Assembly: GCF_963664415.1 (NCBI RefSeq)
Contig: NZ_OY761445.1
Span: forward strand, 620,001-684,000
Origin: an uncultured Desulfobacter sp.
GTDB taxonomy: Bacteria; Desulfobacterota; Desulfobacteria; Desulfobacterales; Desulfobacteraceae
DNA: 64,000 nt
Direction of reading: 5' to 3'
A model generated the notes under the pieces. It was not told the origin of the DNA and made no database searches. It saw nothing but the letters and a program-made list of their open reading frames with translations. The position numbers and the translations under genes were made by a program. Position 1 is the first letter of the stretch. The number at the start of each line of letters is the position of its first letter. Below are positions 38,418 to 46,374 of this stretch, piece after piece.

Positions 38418-38616
38418 GATAGTAAATTGTCAATCCTTTGTGAGGTTGGAACACTTCCCAAAAAAATGTTTTTATATTTACATATCATATTAAATAGTTA
38501 CATAAAACTAAAGTATTGAGAGGATCTTCGGTATAATATTTGTATTAACTATGTTTAACCGGACAGCCAATAGCTGAAAGGTGCACCAAGTTAACTTAAA
38601 CATAAGGAGATTAGCC

Positions 38617-38925
38617 ATGAGTAAAACAAAAAAATACATGATGGTTCACAACTCCCCCGATGTTGACTGGGAAGTAATTAAGGAGAACTGGCGCAAACTG
38701 GCAACCGTTGAAGCAGCAACCTGGGTGAGAACCTACTACAACGACAAAATCGGCATGCGCTTCTGCATCTGGCTGGCCCCCACCGAAGAAATTCTGAAGG
38801 ATATTTTCACTGAAATCGGCATCAGCTGGGAAAGCATCACCCAGGTAGAGGAAACCGTCCCCGATGTTTGGAGAGGAACGTGGGCGGACGATCTTGCTGA
38901 AGCATATGAAAGAACCGGAATGTAA
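38617..38925 (+). CDS. Small DUF4242-like protein
   Basis: A 102-residue cytoplasmic protein starting at the ATG with AAGGAGA ten bases upstream; an in-frame TTG-type extension to 38581 is not needed. The fold pattern (YMMVHNSPDVDWEVIKENW, then ATWVRTYYNDKIGMRFCIWL, then a helix and ITQVEETVPDVW) resembles the ferredoxin-like DUF4242/nickel-responsive SCO4226 type. The assignment is by pattern only. One cysteine (FCIW) and several tryptophans are conspicuous. It stands alone and divergent from the sigma-54 activator, which probably regulates it. Confidence 0.6.
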   Translation: MSKTKKYMMVHNSPDVDWEVIKENWRKLATVEAATWVRTYYNDKIGMRFCIWLAPTEEILKDIFTEIGISWESITQVEETVPDVWRGTWADDLAEAYERTGM

Positions 38926-39061
38926 AAGATGCAACATGACGATATAAATCATTATCGCCATATTCAACCTTTTCCAACCCGATAACAGCCATGGGCTGAC
39001 CTGGCCTATCGACAACCAGACTCAGCCCACAGCAAAGTTAAAAACACACCAGACATAGATC

Positions 39062-39418
39062 TTACCCCGTTTTCTTCTGGTACATTTCGATAAACCCATT
39101 GAGTTTATCTGCCCGGTCCTGCATGAACCGGATCCACAAGTCCAGGACCTCCCTGCCCTCGTCGGTGATAGTGTAAATCCGTTTGGCCGCCCCGGCCTGC
39201 TCGGTGTCCCACTGTGAACTGAGCAGATTATCATCTTCCATTTGCCGCAAATGCCGGTAAATCATTCCGGGAGGTGCCGTGCCCTCAATGAAACCAAAAG
39301 TCTGAATAGTGGAAATCAGTTCGTATCCGTAAGATGGGGCAGGTATCAACCCAAGAAGGATAGAGGCCTGGATATATCGTTCCTGTCGGCCTGACCCCGG
39401 TATATTTTTATGTGCCAT
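39062..39418 (-). CDS. PadR-family transcriptional regulator
   Basis: A winged-helix repressor of 118 residues. After a short polar N-terminus come YIQASILLGLIPAPSYGYEL, APPGMIYRHLRQMEDDNLLSSQWDTE, and KRIYTITDEGREVLDLW, the beta-wing and C-terminal dimer helix typical of PadR. The ATG at 39418 is preferred (AGGAG six bases before). It is divergent from a small gene at 39515. The shared intergenic region contains two perfect palindromes, one covering the promoter, so autoregulation and repression of the small gene are likely. PadR proteins answer to small hydrophobic or phenolic ligands; the inducer here is unknown. Confidence 0.9.
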   Translation of the reverse strand: MAHKNIPGSGRQERYIQASILLGLIPAPSYGYELISTIQTFGFIEGTAPPGMIYRHLRQMEDDNLLSSQWDTEQAGAAKRIYTITDEGREVLDLWIRFMQDRADKLNGFIEMYQKKTG

Positions 39419-39428
39419 ATACAACTCC

Positions 39429-39489
39429 TTGACATATATCCTTTAAGGATATATGTTACATTAAAAGATATGATACTAATATCATATCT
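39429..39489. promoter_or_regulatory. Plus-strand promoter overlapped by PadR-type operators
   Basis: TTGACA (39429-39434) and TATGTT (39452-39457) are 17 bases apart. A perfect palindrome with 12-base arms around a single T (39432-39456, ACATATATCCTT / AAGGATATATGT) lies across them. A second perfect one with 10-base arms and a four-base spacer (39466-39489, AGATATGATA / TATCATATCT) follows. The ACAT/ATGT ends match the known PadR half-site style. Binding would block the promoter. Confidence 0.7.
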
Positions 39490-39514
39490 ATCCTTAACAA
39501 TACAGGAGGGAATC

Positions 39515-39724
39515 ATGACCAAAATTTTTGTCAGAGAAAGACGAAAAGTTGAAAAGGGTGAAAAAAAAGCCCGCTTTCGTGTCGTTGCGTTAAGCAGCAA
39601 GGAAATAAAGATTTACGCCAAACATGTTCGGAAAAACGAGCTTGAACTCATTGCAAAAGAGGCGAATGCAGAAATCGTCTATCTGTCCAGACATGAATCA
39701 GGCCAGCAGAATGGGAAAAAATGA
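39515..39724 (+). CDS. Small basic protein under PadR control
   Basis: A 69-residue protein from the ATG with CAGGAGGG upstream, unrecognised. It is highly charged: MTKIFVRERRKVEKGEKKAR, then FRVVALSSKEIKIYAKHVRK and a helix NELELIAKEANAEIVYL, with about 20 lysines and arginines. It has no membrane segment or cysteine. It could bind nucleic acid or a partner protein. It is the only gene downstream of the palindrome-controlled promoter and is followed by a hairpin, so it forms a one-gene regulon with the divergent PadR repressor. Confidence 0.65.
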   Translation: MTKIFVRERRKVEKGEKKARFRVVALSSKEIKIYAKHVRKNELELIAKEANAEIVYLSRHESGQQNGKK

Positions 39725-39730
39725 ACCAAC

Positions 39731-39762
39731 GGATTGTGCCCGGATACCCCCGGGCACAATCC
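39731..39762 (+). terminator. Perfect 12-base hairpin after the small basic gene
   Basis: GGATTGTGCCCG (39731-39742) pairs with 39751-39762 around an eight-base loop, seven bases past the stop. The following tail is only moderately T-rich. Confidence 0.6.
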
Positions 39763-39807
39763 CGCTTCGTTTGATCAAGTTAGCCCACGTCTCTGTTTAA
39801 CAAGTCT

Positions 39808-39920
39808 AAGAAACCAGGTATTTGGAAGAGAAGTTACCCAAATGCAAGGCACAAGCAATGCCGCAGGTGGGTAACTTTGTGAGCATGCGCTCCTCTAACG
39901 AGACGTTCAAACACTATTTA
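39808..39920. repeat. Palindromic repeat family A, copy 2
   Basis: Shares with 13384-13546 the blocks GAGAAGTTACCCAAATGCAA-like (left), GGTGGGTAACTTT-like (right) and the end block CGTTCAAACACTATT. The inner A/T-rich arms of copy 1 are missing. The right end again supplies the stop codon of a minus-strand gene, here the storage protein. Confidence 0.75.
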
Positions 39921-40762
39921 TGAATAATCGTTCCTACATGCTTGCCCTCCAGCGCCTCTCTGATTTTTTCAGGATACCGCAGCGCATCAATCACCTGCAA
40001 CTCTTTTAAACATTTGGCATTCTTAAGCATATTGAGAATGGGCCGCTCAATAATCAAGTCATCAAGGTCCAGCTCAATCAACTCATCCACGGAGATCTTA
40101 TCATAAAATTCCAGTTTCTCTTTTTTCTTTGCCTTTTTGGGATCCTTTGAAAAAAGTCCTGTTTCATCCTTGAGATAAATCAGGGACCTGGCTCCGATAT
40201 TCTCAGCCAGCAAAAAAGCCCCACAATCGGTTCTGTGGGGAGGAATGGAACCGAACTGCGCCGGATGTTCAAAAAAGCCATAGGGCGGTATACCTGTGGT
40301 GATCGGCAGGTATCCCTGGCGGCAGAACATGGTCAATTGCTCAAGATGGTCCCCGTGGCCGATCCGAACACCGCCGTGTTTGGCCAATAGAACGGAGAGC
40401 ATCACCGCATTCTGGGATGAGACCTTATCCCCAAGCTTTGACAGCACCCCTGTGGGCATACCTAGATCCACGCCAATATTGTACACGTGCCGTGCCCTTG
40501 TGCCGCCGCCGGTCATCAGCAGCAGCTTATAATCTTCTTTAACGCTGATCAGTTCGTCAACAATGGGAAAAATCGCTTTTGATCCCCGGTCCATGATGCT
40601 TTGACCGCCGATTTTCAACACATTGATATCCGGATGCATCCTGAAATACTCTCCGGATTCGGTGGTTTTTAAAAATTCCTTGCTCACCAGGGATTCCCCC
40701 AGCATCGGCGTATCAATGTGAAGCCGCCCCTTGTTCTCTGATTCTTTGATCAATTTTCCCAT
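39914..40762 (-). CDS. Molybdenum/tungsten storage protein homologue (amino acid kinase fold)
   Basis: A 282-residue protein of the Azotobacter MosA/MosB group, related to UMP kinases. Matching blocks from memory of the MoSto subunits are VLKIGGQSIMDRGSKAI, LLLMTGGGTRARHVYNIGVD, GFFEHPAQFGSIPPHRTDCG-like (PPHR-D-GAFLLAE), and the end LEGKHVGTIIHK. In MoSto an alpha3-beta3 cage stores ~100 Mo or W atoms as polyoxometalates, loaded with ATP. Only one subunit gene is present here, so a homomeric cage or a distant second gene is implied. The ribosome site is excellent (TTAAGGAGG). It sits 3 kb from tupABC. An ordinary uridylate kinase is the alternative, but the HR-D motif and ends favour storage. 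Confidence 0.8.
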   Translation of the reverse strand: MGKLIKESENKGRLHIDTPMLGESLVSKEFLKTTESGEYFRMHPDINVLKIGGQSIMDRGSKAIFPIVDELISVKEDYKLLLMTGGGTRARHVYNIGVDLGMPTGVLSKLGDKVSSQNAVMLSVLLAKHGGVRIGHGDHLEQLTMFCRQGYLPITTGIPPYGFFEHPAQFGSIPPHRTDCGAFLLAENIGARSLIYLKDETGLFSKDPKKAKKKEKLEFYDKISVDELIELDLDDLIIERPILNMLKNAKCLKELQVIDALRYPEKIREALEGKHVGTIIHK

Positions 40763-40838
40763 TTTTCCTCCTTAATATGATTAATGTTGTCCGATGCAGG
40801 TGTATGGCAAAAAGAAGAGAACGATTGCTTAATTTTTA

Positions 40839-40934
40839 TATGAAAGACTGGATAAGTTACTCAGATCTTTCAACCTTTGTTGTGGGTTTACGCCTGGCAG
40901 TTGATATGTCAGGTCGGCCCATGGCCGTTATTGA
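40839..40934. repeat. Dispersed repeat family B, copy 2
   Basis: The close match of 5762-5855, about 77 bases upstream of the minus-strand storage-protein start. Conserved blocks include TACTCAGATC, TTGTTG-GGG, AGTTGATATGTCAG and GCCCATGGC-GTTAT. On the minus strand, GGG/CCC and CCTG/CAGG can pair. Nothing else was seen in the 261-base gap. Confidence 0.75.
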
Positions 40935-41023
40935 GGTATTCTTAATAATTTATCAGGAGAGATCGCCAAAGTCCAACAGATTTTATCTCTCGATGATCGA
41001 GTTTCTGCTTTACAAAAGAACCT

Positions 41024-44000
41024 CTAATTGTCAAAAATATCGCGCAACCTGACACTGAGTTGCTCTAAAGAAAACGGTTTCTGGATAAATCCCACGCAGC
41101 CGCGTGCCAGGATCTCTTCAGCCTGTCCGCTTAGGCTGTATCCACTGGCAAGCAGCACCTTGACCTGCGGATCGATCTCTTTGAAGGCATCAAAAATCGC
41201 ACTGCCGCTCATACCCGGCATAATGACATCCAGAATCACCAGGTCAATCTTTTCAGAAAACTGACGAAAAATGTCCACCGCAGTTTCACCGTCCGTTGCG
41301 GACATCACTTTATATCCCATTGATTCAAGCATGGGCTGCCCCACCTGCAAAATGACCTCTTCATCGTCAATAAGCAGCAGGGTTTCTGTACCCTTTGAAA
41401 TAATTTCGCACAATGCAGGCTCAGTTTCCACATCGCCATCCGAGGCGGGCAGATAAATATAAAAAGTAGTGCCTTTGCCCGGTTGACTGACAAAATCAAT
41501 GGCGCCGCCATGATTTTTGATAATGCCATAAGCCGACGCAAGGCCCAGTCCGGTGCCCCGCCCCATCCCCTTGGTGGTAAAAAACGGCTCAAATATCCGT
41601 GCCTGGATTTCAGGATCAATACCAGTGCCGGTATCAGAAATTGAAACGCATACATATCGTCCCGGCTGAATATCAAATGCATTGGAAAATACGGCATCCA
41701 GAACCATATTTTTTGCATCAATGACAACAGCGCCGCCATCAGGCATAGCCTGCCATGCATTAATGTAAATGTTAAGCAGAACCTGCTCAATCTGATTTTT
41801 ATCAGCAACGATTGCCCACAAATCATGCTCTATATTTTCCTGGATCTGGATCTCTTTGCGCGTGCGGCCGAACATACGGGCGGTATCCATGACAACCTGA
41901 TTAAAATCCAAAGACTTGGCCATGTATTTGCCGCCCCGTGCAAATCCGAGCAGTTGCTGGGTTAATTTAGTTCCGGAGCTCACGCAGGATTCGATACTTT
42001 TTAATTTTTTGTAATGATACTCAGACGGGCGGGTTTTGAGCATCATTAATGAAATATTACCCTGAATACCCATCAACAGATTATTGAAGTCGTGGGCCAC
42101 ACCCCCGGCAAGGGTTCCGATCCCCTCCAGTCGCTGGACCTGATGCAGCCGCTCCTGAAACGCTTTCTTTTCAGCTTCGGCATTCAGCCGTTCACTGATA
42201 TCCAGGACAACGCCGCGATAACCGATCTTTTCACCGTTGTTATCGAGAATGGGGGCGGTTGACACATCCACAGTCCGCTCATCGCCGTCTTTGCGGAAAA
42301 TTGTCAGACGGGACAGATTACCGTTCACGCCGGAACGATAGGTATCAGAATATGTTTCAGGTTCTGTGCGTGAGCTTTCTGCATCCAGCAATATAGAATA
42401 ATCCATTCCTTGAAGCTCTTGGACCGAATATCCAAGAATGATCGCCAGGGAATCGTTGAAAAAGGTCAAACGCCCCTTAAGATCCACTTCGTAATAGCCG
42501 TTGTTGGTATTCTCTATGATGGACCGGTATTTTTCTTCACTGCGTCTAAGCGCCTCTTCTTTTTCTTTGCGCGCTTCAATTTCATTGCGCAGTTGTTCAT
42601 TACTCTTTTGTAGATCCCGTGTGCGTTCTGCCACAAGGTCCTCCAGTTGATCCTGGTAACGGCGCAGTTTGAGCTCAGCTTTTTTTCTATCGGTAATAAT
42701 ACGCAACGAACCGATAATTTTTTCCGCATCACCGTCCTCATTGCGTTTTAAGGCTGCCGAAACCGATCCATAAGCAATTTCACCTTGTTCGTTTTCCAAG
42801 GTCACTTCCCAATCACTCACAGAGTTTTCATCAAAGATTTTGGATAAAAAGCGTTGGTAATCATCGGCATTTTTATAGAACTGAGTGAGATTAATGCCGA
42901 TAATCTCCTTGCGATCCCGCTGCATCAATCCCTCTACAGAGGGGCTTATTTCTAAAATTTGGCCTTCAATGGTGCATTCAAAATAGATGTCTTGAATATT
43001 TTCAAAGATCAGACGATATTTTTTTTCACTGGTTCGCAGAGATTCCTTCATCTGTAAAAAGGCGGCAGCCGTTTCATTGATCTCTTTGAAGATGGAACGA
43101 GTATTAAAATTCGCGGTCAAGTCATGCTGCTTGATGGCAAGCGCCTCCTTTTCCAGCCCCATCAAAGGCCGTGTGATGCTGCGAAACAACTGTAAACCCA
43201 CCAGGGTAGCAATCACGGAAAATGCCAGGGTAATCCAAATATTAAGCAATCGATTTTCTTTGAGTGCCCCCAGGTAGTCATTTTCCGGGATATATACGCC
43301 GATCATCCAGGGCCAGTGTGAATCGGCAAACTGAGTGAACATGGTATTGTACACGTCTCCGTTATGGGTGAATTTGGCAAACTGGGAGTGGTCGAGTTTC
43401 AGCAACCCGGCCTCAGTTCTCTGCCACTGGATGGCGTGAAAGGCAGAACGGCTTAGTTCATCGTCCAATTCATCAATTTTAACCATTCTAAAATGGTGGG
43501 CCTTGGTGCTTTCGACCTGCTTAATTTTTGAGATATCAGGAAATGCCACCACATCTCCGTTATTATTAAGCATAAAGGCACGGCCACGTTTTCCGATCCG
43601 AAGTTGGCTGATGAAGGTGGACAGGTCATCAATTTCAATATCCACACCGACAATGCTCTGTAACTGTCCGTTTGCCTCGAATATTGGACCGGCCACCGTA
43701 ATGCCGGGTTTTTGTGATGAGAAAAAAATGTAGGGTTCCGTCCAGATAATTTCCCGTTCGGCAAGGGATTTTTGATACCATGGACGCTGCCGGGGATCAT
43801 AGGTGTCGCTGGGGTCTTCAGCCGTTTTAATCATGCTGCCGTCTGAATTTCGCCAAATAAGCCGGGTTCTTTTAACACCATTGGGATGATCGATTATTTT
43901 GGTCCGAAACCCGTCGGGGGTAAGTGAATTACTGCGGTTAACATAAAAAAAGTCACCATTGGGCATACCAATATAAATGCCGGCAAAATGGGCATACAAA

Positions 44001-44290
44001 GACAATTGATCAAGAAAATACCGTTCAAGAGCCTCATAGTGCTGATTACGACTTCCCACGACCTCGGAAGCCAGCAGACGCTTGGTCAGAAGTGCTGCCC
44101 GCTGAGCCAGTTGGAGATGGTTTTTGGATTGGGTCATGGTCAGGTCCGCAATGTTCTGCATCACGTCGCAGGCGTGGCCGGCCAGCGTCCGCTGAGATGA
44201 TACATAGGAAGACGATGTGATCAGGAGTTGCATCCCCCAGATGAGCCCCAGGCAACCCAAAACCATTGCCCACCTTATCGATATTTTCAT
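41024..44290 (-). CDS. Membrane hybrid histidine kinase (Cache-PAS-PAS-HisKA-HATPase-REC)
   Basis: About 1088 residues from ATG 44290 (GGAGGG upstream). It has a membrane helix (MVLGCLGLIWGMQLLITSSS), a large periplasmic double-Cache sensor (about 40-345, with PDGFRTKII and IFFSSQKPGITVAGPIFE), a second helix and a HAMP-like linker. Two PAS domains follow (KYRLIFENIQDIYFECTIEG; KYRSIIENTNNGYYEVDLKG) with a coiled coil between. Then come HisKA (LAGGVAHDFNNLLMGIQGNI), HATPase_c (ISDTGTGIDPE, GRGTGLGLASAYG) and a receiver with the aspartate in LVILDVIMPGMSG. The ligand is probably a small organic molecule or amino acid, by analogy with dCache sensors. It is monocistronic as far as seen. Confidence 0.9.
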   Translation of the reverse strand: MKISIRWAMVLGCLGLIWGMQLLITSSSYVSSQRTLAGHACDVMQNIADLTMTQSKNHLQLAQRAALLTKRLLASEVVGSRNQHYEALERYFLDQLSLYAHFAGIYIGMPNGDFFYVNRSNSLTPDGFRTKIIDHPNGVKRTRLIWRNSDGSMIKTAEDPSDTYDPRQRPWYQKSLAEREIIWTEPYIFFSSQKPGITVAGPIFEANGQLQSIVGVDIEIDDLSTFISQLRIGKRGRAFMLNNNGDVVAFPDISKIKQVESTKAHHFRMVKIDELDDELSRSAFHAIQWQRTEAGLLKLDHSQFAKFTHNGDVYNTMFTQFADSHWPWMIGVYIPENDYLGALKENRLLNIWITLAFSVIATLVGLQLFRSITRPLMGLEKEALAIKQHDLTANFNTRSIFKEINETAAAFLQMKESLRTSEKKYRLIFENIQDIYFECTIEGQILEISPSVEGLMQRDRKEIIGINLTQFYKNADDYQRFLSKIFDENSVSDWEVTLENEQGEIAYGSVSAALKRNEDGDAEKIIGSLRIITDRKKAELKLRRYQDQLEDLVAERTRDLQKSNEQLRNEIEARKEKEEALRRSEEKYRSIIENTNNGYYEVDLKGRLTFFNDSLAIILGYSVQELQGMDYSILLDAESSRTEPETYSDTYRSGVNGNLSRLTIFRKDGDERTVDVSTAPILDNNGEKIGYRGVVLDISERLNAEAEKKAFQERLHQVQRLEGIGTLAGGVAHDFNNLLMGIQGNISLMMLKTRPSEYHYKKLKSIESCVSSGTKLTQQLLGFARGGKYMAKSLDFNQVVMDTARMFGRTRKEIQIQENIEHDLWAIVADKNQIEQVLLNIYINAWQAMPDGGAVVIDAKNMVLDAVFSNAFDIQPGRYVCVSISDTGTGIDPEIQARIFEPFFTTKGMGRGTGLGLASAYGIIKNHGGAIDFVSQPGKGTTFYIYLPASDGDVETEPALCEIISKGTETLLLIDDEEVILQVGQPMLESMGYKVMSATDGETAVDIFRQFSEKIDLVILDVIMPGMSGSAIFDAFKEIDPQVKVLLASGYSLSGQAEEILARGCVGFIQKPFSLEQLSVRLRDIFDN

Positions 44291-44508
44291 TATTCCCTCC
44301 ATCAAAAAAAAACCGCCCGCTGCTTTCACAGCAACGATGTTTCTGGCATATTCAAAATTTTTCTGATAATATTGTAACATCTAACGCATAATTTTCTATG
44401 CCCAAAATTTTTTCATGGTTTTATGAACTCGACAAAAATAAATATTGCTGACTTTACCTCATAAACTAAACCAGGTTAACCCAATTCAAAAGAGGAGGTT
44501 GATCTAAA

Positions 44509-45033
44509 ATGGCAAAACCAAAACACAATCTTTTAGTTTCCCTAATGTTCACGTTGTTTATGCTGCAGATCGGCCATGTGCCATGCACAGCATCAACAGA
44601 TGGAAATCAGGAAGAACTGGCCCCCGGCAGGCTTCTTGCGAAACAGGCGGTCAAGGCAAAAAAACGATGGATCACTGCAGATCATTCAAAATTTGACATC
44701 CTGCAGCAGGAATTTTCCTCAGGCCCACAAGTGACGGCAGCATGCCTGAACTGTCATAATGAAGCGGCCCTGCAATTTCATAAAACCATACACTGGACCT
44801 GGAAAGCCCCGGGCAAAGACCTGGCTACGCCACTGGGAAAAGGCGGATTTTCCATCAACAATTTCTGCATTAACGCCAGCAGCAACGAGGCGCGCTGTAC
44901 ATCATGTCATGCCGGATACGGCTGGAAAGATAAAGACTTTGATTTCACCGATCAAACTAAAGTTGACTGCCTTGTCTGCCACGAAACCACCACGATTCAT
45001 GAATGGGAGGTGGCAGACAAGCGCCGCTCCTGA
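44509..45033 (+). pseudogene. Octaheme tetrathionate reductase-like cytochrome, C-terminally truncated
   Basis: A 174-residue frame with a signal segment (NLLVSLMFTLFMLQIGHVPC), then DHSKFDILQQEFSSGPQVTAACLNCHNEA (positions ~57-85; CLNCH), INNFCINASSNEARCTSCH and VDCLVCHETT: three heme sites. This is the start of the OTR (octaheme tetrathionate reductase) family. Relatives are about 450-500 residues with eight hemes, including a lysine-ligated active-site heme. After CLVCHETTTIHEW the match stops and translation ends in VADKRRS. No further heme motif is readable in any frame to 45248. The ribosome site (GAGGAGG) and start are intact, so a short trihemic protein could still be made. Confidence 0.65.
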
Positions 45034-45084
45034 CCGAAGGGTTTTTAAAACGCTCTCTAAATGACAACTTATCAACCTAAGACG

Positions 45085-45120
45085 GCCATCACCCTTTCCG
45101 GCAGATGGCTATCTTAATTT
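45085..45120 (+). terminator. Weak hairpin after the truncated cytochrome
   Basis: GCCATC (45085-45090) and GATGGC (45104-45109) pair around 13 bases and are followed by a T-rich tail. Confidence 0.4.
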
Positions 45121-45248
45121 TTAATGGTCATCCTAAAAAAAAAATTGTCAAACACCGGCAAAAGACCATAATAAAGACCCGATTCATCATCCGGCGGACG
45201 AATGGATAGATATGAGAATAAAAACAAATTTTTAGGAGGCACAAACCC

Positions 45249-46370
45249 ATGATGAAAAACACAATGCTGAAACTGATGCTCATCTTCATGTGCTCATACA
45301 TGTCCATGTTGGGATGTGACTCAAAACAGCCGGTTAAAATAGGTTTTATCGCCGGCATGTCTGGCCGGGTGGCAGATCTGGGAATCGCCGGGTTGGATGC
45401 GGTCCAGATGCTGATCGAAAAAGAAAACAGAGAAGGCGGCATAAACGGTCACAGGATTCAACTTATCATCAAAGACGACCGGCATGATCCGGAGGTTGCC
45501 CGGCAGGCGGCAACCCAATTAATTAACGAGGGTGTGTCTGCAATCATAGGGCCCATGACCAGCCAGATGGGCATGTCCATCATGCCGATTCTCAACAAAC
45601 ACCGGATGCTTTGCGTAGCCCCGACAGTGAGTACACAAAAACTTTTCGGCCTTGACGATTATTTTTTTCGTGTTTTACCTTCTGTCCGGACAAACACATT
45701 GGTCAGTGCCGATTACCAGATTAAGTCCGGCAATATGACCCGCGCTGCAGCGATATACGATGTGGGAAATCGATCATATACGGGAAGCTGGCTTGAAAAT
45801 TTCGAAGAATTTTTTGTTAAAGGCGGAGGTAAAATTATCTCCGTCATTCCTTATAACACCAAAAAAAATAATCCGTTTGAAGATATTGCAAATCAAACGC
45901 TTTCATTGGATATCAACGGCATCCTGATTATTGCCAACTCAATGGATTCTGCGCTCTTATGCCAGCAAATTCGCAAAAAAAATAAAACAATATACATCAC
46001 CCTGGCTGATTGGGGGGCAACTGAACAGCTCCTGGAATTCGGAGGAAAGGCTGTTGAAGGAGTTACCGTGGTTCAGACCTTTGACCGTGAAGCCCCCTCC
46101 CCCGCATACCAAACTTTCCGGAAAGCATATATGGAGCAACTGGGCAGGGAGCCGGGTTTTCCTGGCGTAAACGCATATGACGCCGCCCATGTAGTCATCA
46201 CAGCGCTCAAGCGTCAGAAAAAGGGAGAAGATCTTAAAAAAACCGTGCTTTCCATCCGGCGGTTTGAGGGGTTGCAAGGCCCGCTCATATTTAGCGATTA
46301 CGGAGATATGACACGCCCAAACGCCTTCATGAGTATTGTTAAAAACCGAAAATTTATTTTGCCGGAGTAA
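45249..46370 (+). CDS. Leu/Ile/Val-type solute-binding lipoprotein
   Basis: A 373-residue periplasmic-binding-protein type I (LivK-like). The lipobox SMLGC near residue 23 gives a membrane-tethered lipoprotein. Blocks typical of the family are VKIGFIAGMSGRVADLG, EGGINGHRIQLIIKDDRHDP, GVSAIIGPMTSQ and PGVNAYDAAHVVITAL. No ABC permease or ATPase genes follow. The next gene, starting five bases on, is a sensor kinase, so this protein most likely presents a ligand to that kinase and does not feed transport. AGGAGG precedes the ATG. The ligand is unknown; amino acids, urea or amides are usual for the family. Confidence 0.87.
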   Translation: MMKNTMLKLMLIFMCSYMSMLGCDSKQPVKIGFIAGMSGRVADLGIAGLDAVQMLIEKENREGGINGHRIQLIIKDDRHDPEVARQAATQLINEGVSAIIGPMTSQMGMSIMPILNKHRMLCVAPTVSTQKLFGLDDYFFRVLPSVRTNTLVSADYQIKSGNMTRAAAIYDVGNRSYTGSWLENFEEFFVKGGGKIISVIPYNTKKNNPFEDIANQTLSLDINGILIIANSMDSALLCQQIRKKNKTIYITLADWGATEQLLEFGGKAVEGVTVVQTFDREAPSPAYQTFRKAYMEQLGREPGFPGVNAYDAAHVVITALKRQKKGEDLKKTVLSIRRFEGLQGPLIFSDYGDMTRPNAFMSIVKNRKFILPE

Positions 46371-46374
46371 GGGT

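Noticed and set aside
38430..38470. Sigma-54 (-24/-12) promoter upstream of the 38617 gene
   Set aside because: TTGG and related bases are present, but the invariant GG/GC pair at 10-base spacing is not. I could not support it.
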